Source: RGIG3002 sp964449325
Lineage (GTDB): Bacteria > Bacillota > Clostridia > Lachnospirales > Lachnospiraceae
Assembly: GCA_964449325.1 (NCBI GenBank)
Contig: CAYUYJ010000001.1
Span: forward strand, 1-64,000
Direction: 5' to 3'
Length of the DNA stretch: 64,000 nucleotides
Numbering within the stretch: the first letter of the stretch is position 1; every line of letters starts with the position of its first letter. Positions 54,052 through 62,756 of this stretch are shown piece by piece. Both the position numbers and the translations under genes were made by a program. A model generated the notes under the pieces. It did no database searches, was not told the DNA's origin, and saw nothing but the letters and a program-made list of their open reading frames with translations.

Positions 54052-55053
54052 ATGATTTCAAAAACAAATGATACTTATTTTTCTTCCTTAGACTTTCTAA
54101 AAGCATTTGCAATGTTTGCTGTAATAACTAATCACGTTTCTTTACCATTATTTAATATATCCTACTCCATTTATTCCGTTACCTTATTCATCTTGGTTGC
54201 AGGAATGACATCTGTTATTTCTGCCCAAAAGTCAAATTTTCAATATATCACCTATTTGAAAAGGAAATTCCAGCCCTTGCTTGTTTGGTATCTTGTTGCT
54301 CTTATTGCGTATATTCTTATCGACCAACATTTTTTTTCATTTAGTTTTTTTCTGCATGAATTAAAAAACTTCGGCTTAGAAGTAAGTAACGGACACTTAT
54401 ATTTTCTGGCTTTTTATATTGAATTAATGCTTATTGCTCCTTTTATCGTCAACCTTTATTTGTTAAAAAACGCTAATATCATTAAAAATCTTATTTTATT
54501 ATTTTTATCTTTTTTATTCAGTCTTCTCTTTTATCATTACACCTGCATAGAAGGCTTAGCGTTAGGAAGCAGATATGTTTTCGGTGGTTCCTATTTTTTT
54601 GTTTTAAATCTCGGCATCTTTTTTTGGATTAACATAAAAAAATATTTTACCTCAACAATCCATAATACTGTTGGGCTAATAGTAACTATTTTTTTATTCA
54701 CACACTTTTTCCATAGCAACTATATAGATTTAAGTTGGAGCAATCCTCCAAACCGATTTACCATTTATTATACACTTATTATATTTTCTTTCTTATTTTG
54801 TTTACATAACTTATTAGTTACTCTATTAACTAAATGGAATCTGCCCGCTCAAACTATACTTTCTCCAATCTTCATAATTGGAAAAAACTCTCTATATATT
54901 TATCTTTTCCATATGATTATTGTAGACCTCATTAACCGCTGCAACATTTCCAATACGATAACCGCCAGGCTATTAACCAATATTTGTTGTTTATATCTAC
55001 CCATACTTTTTATTAATATTGTTAAGAAACTTTTCTTTAAAATGAAGTCCTGA
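54052..55053 (+). CDS. Acyltransferase-3 family membrane protein, AT-rich (333 aa)
   Basis: The only convincing gene on the plus strand. It begins YFSSLDFLKAFAMFAVITNHV with the family His at position 28 and has about ten hydrophobic helices; IIGKNSLYIYLFHM near the end is another family mark. It would O-acylate a surface sugar. Base composition is much more AT-rich than the giant-protein genes, with many TTT/TTA/ATT codons. It has its own promoter and terminator. This suggests a separately acquired acyltransferase cassette placed between two polysaccharide operons. AAAGG lies about ten bases before the ATG. Confidence 0.87.
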   Translation: MISKTNDTYFSSLDFLKAFAMFAVITNHVSLPLFNISYSIYSVTLFILVAGMTSVISAQKSNFQYITYLKRKFQPLLVWYLVALIAYILIDQHFFSFSFFLHELKNFGLEVSNGHLYFLAFYIELMLIAPFIVNLYLLKNANIIKNLILLFLSFLFSLLFYHYTCIEGLALGSRYVFGGSYFFVLNLGIFFWINIKKYFTSTIHNTVGLIVTIFLFTHFFHSNYIDLSWSNPPNRFTIYYTLIIFSFLFCLHNLLVTLLTKWNLPAQTILSPIFIIGKNSLYIYLFHMIIVDLINRCNISNTITARLLTNICCLYLPILFINIVKKLFFKMKS

Positions 55054-55073
55054 TATACATCGGACTTCATTTT
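55039..55073. terminator. Bidirectional terminator between convergent genes
   Basis: AAAATGAAGTCC (55039-55050) pairs perfectly with GGACTTCATTTT (55062-55073) around an 11-base loop. It overlaps the stop codons of both the plus-strand acyltransferase and the minus-strand SGNH gene and has A/T flanks suited to termination in both directions. Confidence 0.92.
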
Positions 55074-56022
55074 ATTTCTCCAGTTTAGGCCTTGTCTCCT
55101 CGAATAGAATTCTCGTAAATCTTAAAGCACCATTTCGATTTAAATGATCCCCATCCATAAAAAGAGTATAATCATTACAAAACCGTTCATCTCTGGAATA
55201 ATCAAAATAAGCAACACCTGTTTTATCCCGTATTTCTGACATCACCTCTTCGAATTCTGAATAAAACTCCGGTGAATTTACAGAAATCAAATCCGTATAT
55301 TCCTTCAAATAAGGTGTTGTAACCATGATGGGAGTAACATTATTTTCTTTGCATATATCTATAATACCGTATAAAGCTTCCAATTCTTCCTCATTGATAA
55401 CATATCCGCTATTTGTTTTATTATCCCCAATATGTCTTTTATATGCAGCTTCTACATTTTCACGTAAATTTATATCCTGCACATCACAATTATTCCAACG
55501 TTCTAACGTTGTATTTGCAGTTTTCCCTCCTAATGCCCTGAACAAATTCTCGTATGATATGAGAACAGGAATCTTACCTAATATGTCTTGTTTATAATCA
55601 TATTCTTTAATGTATTGTCGAGTTAAAAAACTATAATACCTCTTATTCTTTGATTCAAAATCTTCGGAATCTGTTTCGTTTGCTCCATAAAGAGAAGAAT
55701 AAGAAACGGTGATAAACATGACTCCTCCGTCAGCTAAATGGTCTTGATAATATGACAGAATACGCCAATCATAAGACAAGGACTGACTGATTAATGCAAA
55801 ATTAAAACATGTATATTTATCACTATAGTCATCATAACAAAATCCCATTACTCCATGGCTGTTTCCCAGATTGGAAATCTGGATTTCATTTGGTACAGCA
55901 GCAAATTTTCGGGTGTTATCTGCATTTGTTTTATCCGTTACAATATACAATTGATTAAACGCCAATACAATAATTAATGCCAAAAAACTTCCACAGAATA
56001 TTTTTAAAATAAACTTTTTCAT
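55072..56022 (-). CDS. DltD/SGNH-hydrolase-like membrane-anchored protein, MBOAT partner (316 aa)
   Basis: One N-terminal helix (about 5-25) anchors an extracytoplasmic SGNH-type domain. Ser55 sits in NLGNSHG, and Asp290/His293 in MDGDHLNRNG supply the other catalytic residues. Such proteins (DltD, AlgJ/AlgX types) accept or hand over acyl groups delivered by an MBOAT protein. It starts six bases after the MBOAT gene, which fits a two-part O-acylation machine. It is the last gene of the right-hand operon. The acyl donor and sugar target are not evident. Confidence 0.85.
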   Translation of the reverse strand: MKKFILKIFCGSFLALIIVLAFNQLYIVTDKTNADNTRKFAAVPNEIQISNLGNSHGVMGFCYDDYSDKYTCFNFALISQSLSYDWRILSYYQDHLADGGVMFITVSYSSLYGANETDSEDFESKNKRYYSFLTRQYIKEYDYKQDILGKIPVLISYENLFRALGGKTANTTLERWNNCDVQDINLRENVEAAYKRHIGDNKTNSGYVINEEELEALYGIIDICKENNVTPIMVTTPYLKEYTDLISVNSPEFYSEFEEVMSEIRDKTGVAYFDYSRDERFCNDYTLFMDGDHLNRNGALRFTRILFEETRPKLEK

Positions 56023-56027
56023 ACCTT

Positions 56028-57464
56028 TTAAAACTGAAAATATACAAATTCAGCTGCTTCTCCTTTCTGTGAAAATAAAATGACAATAACTAATAAACTG
56101 ATATATATTCCCCACCTAATATACCTATTCTTCTTACTTATCATTGTAATTACATCACAACGCACAGCCAACCAGTCATATATTCCCAGTAATATTATCA
56201 TCAATCCTAAATACAGAATCGTAAAACGATCCATCTCCAAAATCTTCAGTCCTTCTGCCAAATATGCTATCGGATTGTGTATGCCAATCAACGCATTCCG
56301 CAAAACATAAAATGCGTCTTGAAGAGAAGTGGCTCTAAAAAATACCCATGCTATGTCACAGAAAAGAAAAACTGCCACTATCTTTATGATACGTTTAAAA
56401 CCTACTGCTTTTTTATCCTTGTTTCCTAATATTTCCTCTCCTGTTCTGATCAGTCCATGTATACCGCCCCACACTATGAAAGTTATATTAGCTCCATGCC
56501 ACAAACCACTGACTAAAAAAGTAACCAACAAATTGAAATAATGTCTTATCTTGCTACATCGATTTCCTCCAAGGGGTATATACACATAATCACCAAACCA
56601 TGTTGACAATGAAATATGCCACCGATTCCAAAACTCCTTTATAGAAGCAGAAAAATAAGGACTTTTAAAGTTTTCCATCAAATCAATATCAAAGAGCTTT
56701 GCCGTACCAATTGCAATGTCCGAATAGCCGGAAAAATCACAATAAATCTGTAATGTAAAAAACAAGATTGCAACAACAAGAGGAAAACCCTTATACTGCG
56801 ATAAATCCCCATAAATCCTGTCTACATAAATTGCCAAAGTATCCGCTATAACCATTTTCTTAAAGAATCCCCAAGCCATAAGCTTGATTCCATAAGAGGC
56901 CTTTTCATATTGAAAAGAATGCTCACCTTTTATTTGCGGAAGCAGATTTGATGTACGTTCAATCGGCCCGGCAACCAATTGTGGGAAAAAAGAAATAAAA
57001 GTAGCATATACACCGAAATGATGCTCCGCTTTTACTTTTCCTTTGTATACATCAATGACATAACTTAACGTTTGAAAAGTATAAAACGAAATTCCTACCG
57101 GAAGTAATAAATTTAAGGTCATAGGATGAATAGGTATAGACATAGAACTGAGCATCTGACAGATTATACTACTAAAGAAATTGAAATACTTAAAAATAAA
57201 TAATATTCCCAAACTGACAACTAATGTCAATGACAGGTATACTTTTTTCATTTTCTTGTCATTCGTTCTTTCCAAAAGTAAAGCACATGTATAAGAAATG
57301 ATTGTTGTAAACAAAATCAAGATAACATATTTTACATTCCAACTCATATAAAAATAGTAACTGGAAACTAATAGTAAAATCCATCTGTATTTACTTGGAA
57401 TTTTCCAATACAAAATAAAGACTATAGGCAAAAATATTGCAAAGTGTAATGAATTAAATAACAT
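56028..57464 (-). CDS. MBOAT-family O-acyltransferase, AlgI/DltB-like (478 aa)
   Basis: A membrane-bound O-acyltransferase with about eleven helices. The signature LPVGISFYTFQTLSYVIDVY, FxxQLVAGPIER, EFWNRWHISLSTWFGDYVYIPLGG (His283) and the catalytic SGLWHGANITF (His323) are all present and the length is normal. It would carry an acyl group across the membrane to a surface polymer together with the following SGNH protein. GGGAG followed by AAGG precedes the ATG, and the gene starts two bases after the upstream stop codon, so the genes are tightly coupled. Confidence 0.95.
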   Translation of the reverse strand: MLFNSLHFAIFLPIVFILYWKIPSKYRWILLLVSSYYFYMSWNVKYVILILFTTIISYTCALLLERTNDKKMKKVYLSLTLVVSLGILFIFKYFNFFSSIICQMLSSMSIPIHPMTLNLLLPVGISFYTFQTLSYVIDVYKGKVKAEHHFGVYATFISFFPQLVAGPIERTSNLLPQIKGEHSFQYEKASYGIKLMAWGFFKKMVIADTLAIYVDRIYGDLSQYKGFPLVVAILFFTLQIYCDFSGYSDIAIGTAKLFDIDLMENFKSPYFSASIKEFWNRWHISLSTWFGDYVYIPLGGNRCSKIRHYFNLLVTFLVSGLWHGANITFIVWGGIHGLIRTGEEILGNKDKKAVGFKRIIKIVAVFLFCDIAWVFFRATSLQDAFYVLRNALIGIHNPIAYLAEGLKILEMDRFTILYLGLMIILLGIYDWLAVRCDVITMISKKNRYIRWGIYISLLVIVILFSQKGEAAEFVYFQF

Positions 57465-57466
57465 CC

Positions 57467-58447
57467 TTATCTCCCTTGTTCCTTAAACCAATCATTCCAT
57501 CTTTTCAGTTTCTTTCCTTTATTTTCACACTCCCATATTACAACTCCCAAAACAACTGAACCAATTACCCGAATGAATATAACCGACCAAAAATTTATAC
57601 CACCATATTCCTGCCAAATAATCCTCGTAAACATTTGTGCAAATAAAATATGATATGATGCTTTTCCTATTGTTGTAAAACATTCACCTATGAATCCTTC
57701 TATCTTAAAATGCTCCATTTTATTCAGTAAAAGATACATAATTGGAAAAATATATAATGCAACAGGTAGCGCCGTATTACTCCAATTTTTAAATATGTAT
57801 GGTTGATAGCCCCATCTGCCTATTGCAAATATATACAATACTCCGCAGCAAAACAAAAACACTAAACTCCATACTGGGAGCCTAATTCCCGCATATAGTA
57901 ATATACCCAAAGCAATATAAGTAAAATATCGGATTATCAATATCCGATATATTGTATCATTAAATTGAAACATCCATGCTGAAACTTCCCACAATATATT
58001 AACTGCAATAATAACCAACAGATTACCCTTTTTCCCTCCTTCTAAAACCTTCAATAGTATGGGAAAAATCAGTAAGAGTTGAAGCATTAGTCCCGGATAA
58101 TAAGATCCCGGTCCATAAGCCCCAGTCAAAAGCATTTGTAAAACATTATCTTTTTTACCACTAACCAACCATATAATAATACAAGCAACAACTGCCGGAG
58201 TTAAAAACCGGAATAACTTTCCTTTCACAAAGCTCCAATCATACATATCCCGAAATGATTTTCTTTTTGTATATGACATTGCGAAAGTATATCCGCTGAG
58301 TACCATAAAAATCGGGACTGCCATCCTAACCATGAAACAATACAAAATACTGTCTATCGGGAAAAGTCCTATATGATCAAATATAACAAACAAAATTGCT
58401 ATTGCTTTTAAATAGTCAATAATATCAATTCTTTCCGCTTTATTCAT
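57467..58447 (-). CDS. Acyltransferase-3 family membrane protein (326 aa)
   Basis: It opens with IDIIDYLKAIAILFVIFDHIG (family His25) and PIFMVLSGYTFAMSY, followed by about nine further helices. It is a typical O-acyltransferase of surface carbohydrates. GAAGGAAG lies before the ATG. It sits 18 bp after another acyltransferase-3 gene, and the two proteins differ in sequence, so they probably modify different positions or substrates. Confidence 0.87.
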   Translation of the reverse strand: MNKAERIDIIDYLKAIAILFVIFDHIGLFPIDSILYCFMVRMAVPIFMVLSGYTFAMSYTKRKSFRDMYDWSFVKGKLFRFLTPAVVACIIIWLVSGKKDNVLQMLLTGAYGPGSYYPGLMLQLLLIFPILLKVLEGGKKGNLLVIIAVNILWEVSAWMFQFNDTIYRILIIRYFTYIALGILLYAGIRLPVWSLVFLFCCGVLYIFAIGRWGYQPYIFKNWSNTALPVALYIFPIMYLLLNKMEHFKIEGFIGECFTTIGKASYHILFAQMFTRIIWQEYGGINFWSVIFIRVIGSVVLGVVIWECENKGKKLKRWNDWFKEQGR

Positions 58448-58465
58448 ATTCTTCTTCCTTCACGT

Positions 58466-59350
58466 CTAAAGAAAATGCTTAATCAAAACAATCACAAGCA
58501 CATGCCACAAATAGAATGCATAAGAATGCCTTCCAACAAATTCTACAGTTCTACTGACCATATTATTCTCAATATGAACATCCTTCCTCAATACACTACA
58601 TACAAGATAGGTAAGGCTTAAATTCAACACGAAAAAATTAATATTACTGATTAAATCCGATTCTATGTAAAATGACAGTACTAAGACGATTGAACCTATT
58701 ATTACACCAACACACGACATTACCTGTATCATTTTTCTATGAAGTATATCGGTTTTTCTTAAAATCATCCCTAATACAAAAAATACAAAAAGCCATGGTC
58801 TTAAATAATATTGAATAAGATTAATGTATGGCTTATTTCCAATCCCCAGCGGAATACAGACAAATTTCCAAATAGCAGATACTGTCACTGCAATACTCAG
58901 AAGAATAATCCTCTTCTTCTCTTCCGATAATGGAGTATTTTTCATCAACTTAAGAAAAATCCATATAATAAAAATATACGCTGTATATACAACTGCAAAC
59001 CACAAATGATAATACGGTTGTATATATGCATACAAATATCCTCTAATGGACAACTCCTGCAAATTCTCATTTATGAGTACATTCAAGATAAAATAAATAT
59101 TCACCGCGCAAACCCATGGTATTACAATTCTTCGCAAATACTTCTTAAACATATCTCTAAAAGATCTTTGCATATATTTATCCATGTCAAACATATACCC
59201 TGACACTGCCATAAATAAAGGCATATGAAATCCGTAAATAATCCATCTCACAATAGATTCGCTTAAACTTCCCGGCACCGCATGTCCGATTATAACGAGA
59301 AAAATTAATATTCCTTTTGTAAAATCTACACTTGAATTCCTCTTCTCCAT
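58466..59350 (-). CDS. Acyltransferase-3 family membrane protein (294 aa)
   Basis: It starts SSVDFTKGILIFLVIIGHAVPG (family His23), with GFHMPLFMAVSGYMFDM next and about nine helices. At 294 residues it is on the short side for the family but has both ends (RHSYAFYLWHVLVIV near the C-terminus). The ribosome site is weak. It follows the aminotransferase gene by 37 bp in the same operon. A role in O-acylating the operon's sugar product is inferred. Confidence 0.86.
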   Translation of the reverse strand: MEKRNSSVDFTKGILIFLVIIGHAVPGSLSESIVRWIIYGFHMPLFMAVSGYMFDMDKYMQRSFRDMFKKYLRRIVIPWVCAVNIYFILNVLINENLQELSIRGYLYAYIQPYYHLWFAVVYTAYIFIIWIFLKLMKNTPLSEEKKRIILLSIAVTVSAIWKFVCIPLGIGNKPYINLIQYYLRPWLFVFFVLGMILRKTDILHRKMIQVMSCVGVIIGSIVLVLSFYIESDLISNINFFVLNLSLTYLVCSVLRKDVHIENNMVSRTVEFVGRHSYAFYLWHVLVIVLIKHFL

Positions 59351-59387
59351 ATTCTTTTATCCATAATCTTCCATCCCGATATTGCTT

Positions 59388-60494
59388 TTATTTTTTACAT
59401 TTCAATACCATTCTGCAAATTTTCTCTACATCCTCTAATGCTAAATCCGCATACAACGGCAACGTTAATACCCTCTTGCTAATACTTAGTGCAATTGGTG
59501 TTTTATCTACATCATACTTGCCATGAAAACAGTCAAATGTATTTGTCAAGGGGTAAAAATATTTTCTTGCGATTATTCCATTCTGCTCTAATACTTTAAA
59601 TATTTCATTTCTACTACTTCCAAACTTCTTTTCATCAATAACTATTGGGAAATATGCATAATTTGAAATAGTATCTTCTTGTATTGGATTTAACCGGATT
59701 CCCTCTACACCTTGCAAATTATCACGATAGCATTCCGTAACTTTTTTTCTCTTTTCAATTTCATCATCAACATGTCTTAAATTGCAAATACCCATTGCCG
59801 CACAAAATTCATTCATTTTCGCATTTGCGCCAATCCCGTCCACCTCTTCCGGACCTCTTATTCCGAAATTTTTCAAACCGTAAAGTTTTCTTCCAAAATC
59901 AGTGTCCTTAAAGCATACAGCTCCGCCTTCAATGGTATTGAATACTTTCGTCGCGTGAAAACTAAAACAAGAGGAATCCCCATATATACCTATACCATTC
60001 CCTTTATATTTTACTCCAAAAGTGTGTGCTGCGTCATAAATAACTTTCAATCCATATTTCTTCGCTATTCGTTCTATTTCCTCAACATTACATACATTTC
60101 CATATACATGAACCGGTAAAATAGCCGAAGTTCTGTCCGTAATCAGCTGTTCTATCTTGGAAACATCTATCGTAAAATCATCCGGATTAATATCACAAAA
60201 TACCGGTTCCAACCCGTTACGTACAATGGCATGCGTCGTAGATGCAAATGTAAATGGAGTTGTAATTACCTCGCCCTGCAAATTCATTGCCTGAAGGGTA
60301 AGTTCCAATGCCATATGACCATTGGTGAGCAATTCGATATTTGCAACCTGCAAATATTTTTTTAATTGCTCCTGTAATTTCTGATGTTTTTCCCCCATAT
60401 TGGTAAGCCAGTGTGTATCCCATAAATCTTTTATTTCTTCCTCATACTCATCCAAGGAAGGCATGGAAGATTTCGTAACCATGATTTTATCCAT
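59388..60494 (-). CDS. DegT/DnrJ/EryC1/StrS-family PLP aminotransferase (368 aa)
   Basis: A sugar aminotransferase fold: Asp154 (VIYDAAH) would contact the PLP ring and Lys183 (SFHATKVFNTIEGG) would bind PLP. The NGHMALELTLQA and TTPFTFAST segments are also standard. Members transfer an amino group from glutamate to keto sugars (nucleotide-linked or phosphorylated), and the AHBA-synthase branch acts on shikimate-type precursors. AAAGGATG precedes the ATG. It lies 27 bp downstream of a DAHP synthase and in an operon with a Gfo/Idh/MocA dehydrogenase, which could supply the keto substrate. The exact product cannot be read from sequence. Confidence 0.92.
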   Translation of the reverse strand: MDKIMVTKSSMPSLDEYEEEIKDLWDTHWLTNMGEKHQKLQEQLKKYLQVANIELLTNGHMALELTLQAMNLQGEVITTPFTFASTTHAIVRNGLEPVFCDINPDDFTIDVSKIEQLITDRTSAILPVHVYGNVCNVEEIERIAKKYGLKVIYDAAHTFGVKYKGNGIGIYGDSSCFSFHATKVFNTIEGGAVCFKDTDFGRKLYGLKNFGIRGPEEVDGIGANAKMNEFCAAMGICNLRHVDDEIEKRKKVTECYRDNLQGVEGIRLNPIQEDTISNYAYFPIVIDEKKFGSSRNEIFKVLEQNGIIARKYFYPLTNTFDCFHGKYDVDKTPIALSISKRVLTLPLYADLALEDVEKICRMVLKCKK

Positions 60495-60521
60495 TTTGTA
60501 TCATCCTTTACTATTTGCTTT

Positions 60522-61547
60522 CTATAACTTTTCAGCCATTTTCAAAATCAGTTGCTCAGACTTTTCCCATCCAAGACACGCATCTGTAATCGATTTTCCA
60601 TAGATTCCGCCACCCACCAGTTGTGACCCTTCCACTAAATAGCTTTCTACCATAAATCCTTTTACGAACCTGTTTATTGCTTTATTACGATTACATGTAT
60701 CCAATACTTCTTCCGCGATTCTCGGCTGCTCATTATATTGTTTATTAGAATTACAATGATTGCAATCAATAATTACAGATATATTTTCCAAATTCTCTTT
60801 ATAATACTTATCATACAAATTCCTTAAATCTTCATAATGATAATTAGGTCTGGCAATACCCGCCATATCAATATATCCTCTAAGTATAGCATGTGCGTAC
60901 CTATTGCCCTCTGTAGTCACTTCCCATCCATTATACATCAATGTATGTTCGTTTTGTGCTGCAATAATGGCATTTATCATAATCTCATAATCGCCACTAG
61001 TAGGATTCTTCATTCCAACCGGAATGTCTAACCCACTGGCTGTCAGCCTATGTTGTTGATTTTCTACAGATCTTGCTCCTACTGCAGTGTACACTAACAA
61101 ATCAGAAATATAACTATGCATTTCCGGGTATAGCATTTCATCCGCAGTAAACATTCCTGTGTTTTGAATCACACTTTGATGCATTTTTCTGGTGGCTATC
61201 ACTCCTGAAATAATATCATCATGTTCACTGGCAGCTTGCGGTCGATGAAGCAAACCTTTATACCCTGTCCCCCTGGTTCTCGGCTTGCTTGTATACACCC
61301 TGGGAATGATTAGCAATTTCTCTTTCACTTCATCCTGCAACTTACTTAATCTTGTAGTATATTCAACCACAGCCTTTTCGCAATCTGCAGAACACGGACC
61401 AATAATTAGTATTTTTCTAGCATCCTCACCGCTCAAAATCTTTTTAATATCTGTTATTATTAGATTTCTTCTCTTCGTATCGTTTGAACTAAGCGGATAC
61501 CTTTCCATAATTTCAGAAATGTCCGGTAACTTTTTTATATATTTCAT
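60522..61547 (-). CDS. Class I DAHP synthase (3-deoxy-7-phosphoheptulonate synthase, 341 aa)
   Basis: This family condenses phosphoenolpyruvate with erythrose 4-phosphate, the first shikimate step. Diagnostic motifs are GPCSADC (metal Cys52), PRVYTSKPRTRGTGYKGL, GARSVENQQHR, GMKNPTSG, DCNHCNSNKQ (metal His), FMVESYLVEGSQ (metal Glu) and SITDACLGW (metal Asp). All four metal ligands are present, though DCNHCN replaces the usual DCSHAN. The ATG at 61547 has AGGAC seven bases upstream; an alternative start is 21 codons earlier, inside the preceding gene. No other shikimate-pathway gene is nearby. Its place between a sugar dehydrogenase and an aminotransferase suggests a pathway-specific copy, possibly acting on a modified sugar phosphate. 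Confidence 0.93.
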   Translation of the reverse strand: MKYIKKLPDISEIMERYPLSSNDTKRRNLIITDIKKILSGEDARKILIIGPCSADCEKAVVEYTTRLSKLQDEVKEKLLIIPRVYTSKPRTRGTGYKGLLHRPQAASEHDDIISGVIATRKMHQSVIQNTGMFTADEMLYPEMHSYISDLLVYTAVGARSVENQQHRLTASGLDIPVGMKNPTSGDYEIMINAIIAAQNEHTLMYNGWEVTTEGNRYAHAILRGYIDMAGIARPNYHYEDLRNLYDKYYKENLENISVIIDCNHCNSNKQYNEQPRIAEEVLDTCNRNKAINRFVKGFMVESYLVEGSQLVGGGIYGKSITDACLGWEKSEQLILKMAEKL

Positions 61548-61563
61548 TATAAAAGTCCTCAAT

Positions 61564-62745
61564 CTAAAACCAAACTGCTTCTCCGATTTCCGCTGATTTG
61601 TATGCAGCATAAATTATTTTAATAGTATCATATGCCAAATCAAACCCCGACTTCGGTTCCCTATCATAATATACCGACTCAATGAAATCCCGCATTTCGT
61701 CTGTATATCCTCTTATAATCTCATCTTCCAGAAACGGATGATTCCACCCTGTCTTCGACGGCAGCATTTCCGATATATAGACATCATCTAATCTTTCCTC
61801 ATCTAAAAAATAAGTACTCATTAAATCTGACATCGTCAAAGTACAGTTTAACACCGCATCGTTACAATATAATTCCAAATAATTTTTACTACCACCCAAT
61901 AATGTATCAGTCGCTATGATGGTAGCTCGTGATTTATCAGAAAATCTTAAAATTACTGTTCCACAATCTTCAACATCCTTCGGATTTGCTGCAATATGAC
62001 GATGCTCGTATTCAGACAAACCTGTTGTGATTGTCTCCATATCCGCCAAAACACTGGTAACTGTTATTTTCTCTCCTCTTGCCTCAGCTTCCAGACGTTT
62101 TAACCAAAGAATTGCTGATAATGGGTGAGCTCCCGTTCTAATAAAGGTTCCCCCGCCGGTCTTACTCCATTCACCTGCGACGTGAGAACTTGACCCTTTC
62201 AAACTTTCTTCACCCTTCGCATAGAGAATTCTGCTTTTCTTTTTTCGGATAATCTCTCCTGCTTTTACAACAGCCGGTGCATATACAAAGTTTTCTGCGT
62301 ACATAAATTTCTTTCCGGATGAATCTACTATCTTTTTCAACCTGTCAAGAGAGCACAACAACTGTTCATACATGTATGACTTAGACACATTCTGTCCGAT
62401 TGGTTGCTTGTCCCCGGCTTTCCCGAAATAACCACTTAATGGTTTTTCACAAATAACATGTTTTCCGGCTTTCATCGCCTTTTCAATCATCTCTTCATGC
62501 AAATACGGCGGAGTACATATATCTATTACATCGATTTCAGGATCAGTCAATAAATCATCAAAATCTAACGAGGCCTCTTGAAACCCATACCGCTCCTTCA
62601 TTTGATTTACCTGTTCAAACCTTCTTGCAATAATTCTTTTATAGCATACAGGCACCCCACTAAAACGCTTTAATGCATTCATATGTAACTCTGTAGCTCT
62701 TCCTGCTCCTGCGACGCCTAAACAAATCTCTCCTTTACTGTTCAT
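61564..62745 (-). CDS. Gfo/Idh/MocA-family NAD(P)-dependent dehydrogenase (393 aa)
   Basis: The N-terminal Rossmann domain has GVAGAGRATELH, then DVIDICTPPYLHEEM and the family CEKPLSG motif. The C-terminal alpha/beta domain holds GGGTFIRTGAHPLSAI, with a His in the usual substrate position. These enzymes oxidise sugar hydroxyls or cyclitols to ketones. AGGAGG lies four bases before the ATG, and the gene begins 12 bp after the ATP-grasp gene. A Gfo/Idh enzyme feeding a DegT aminotransferase is a known pairing for making amino sugars. A roughly 15-residue insertion (GKAGDKQPIGQN) after the EKP motif is unusual. Confidence 0.92.
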   Translation of the reverse strand: MNSKGEICLGVAGAGRATELHMNALKRFSGVPVCYKRIIARRFEQVNQMKERYGFQEASLDFDDLLTDPEIDVIDICTPPYLHEEMIEKAMKAGKHVICEKPLSGYFGKAGDKQPIGQNVSKSYMYEQLLCSLDRLKKIVDSSGKKFMYAENFVYAPAVVKAGEIIRKKKSRILYAKGEESLKGSSSHVAGEWSKTGGGTFIRTGAHPLSAILWLKRLEAEARGEKITVTSVLADMETITTGLSEYEHRHIAANPKDVEDCGTVILRFSDKSRATIIATDTLLGGSKNYLELYCNDAVLNCTLTMSDLMSTYFLDEERLDDVYISEMLPSKTGWNHPFLEDEIIRGYTDEMRDFIESVYYDREPKSGFDLAYDTIKIIYAAYKSAEIGEAVWF

Positions 62746-62756
62746 GCACCCTCCTG

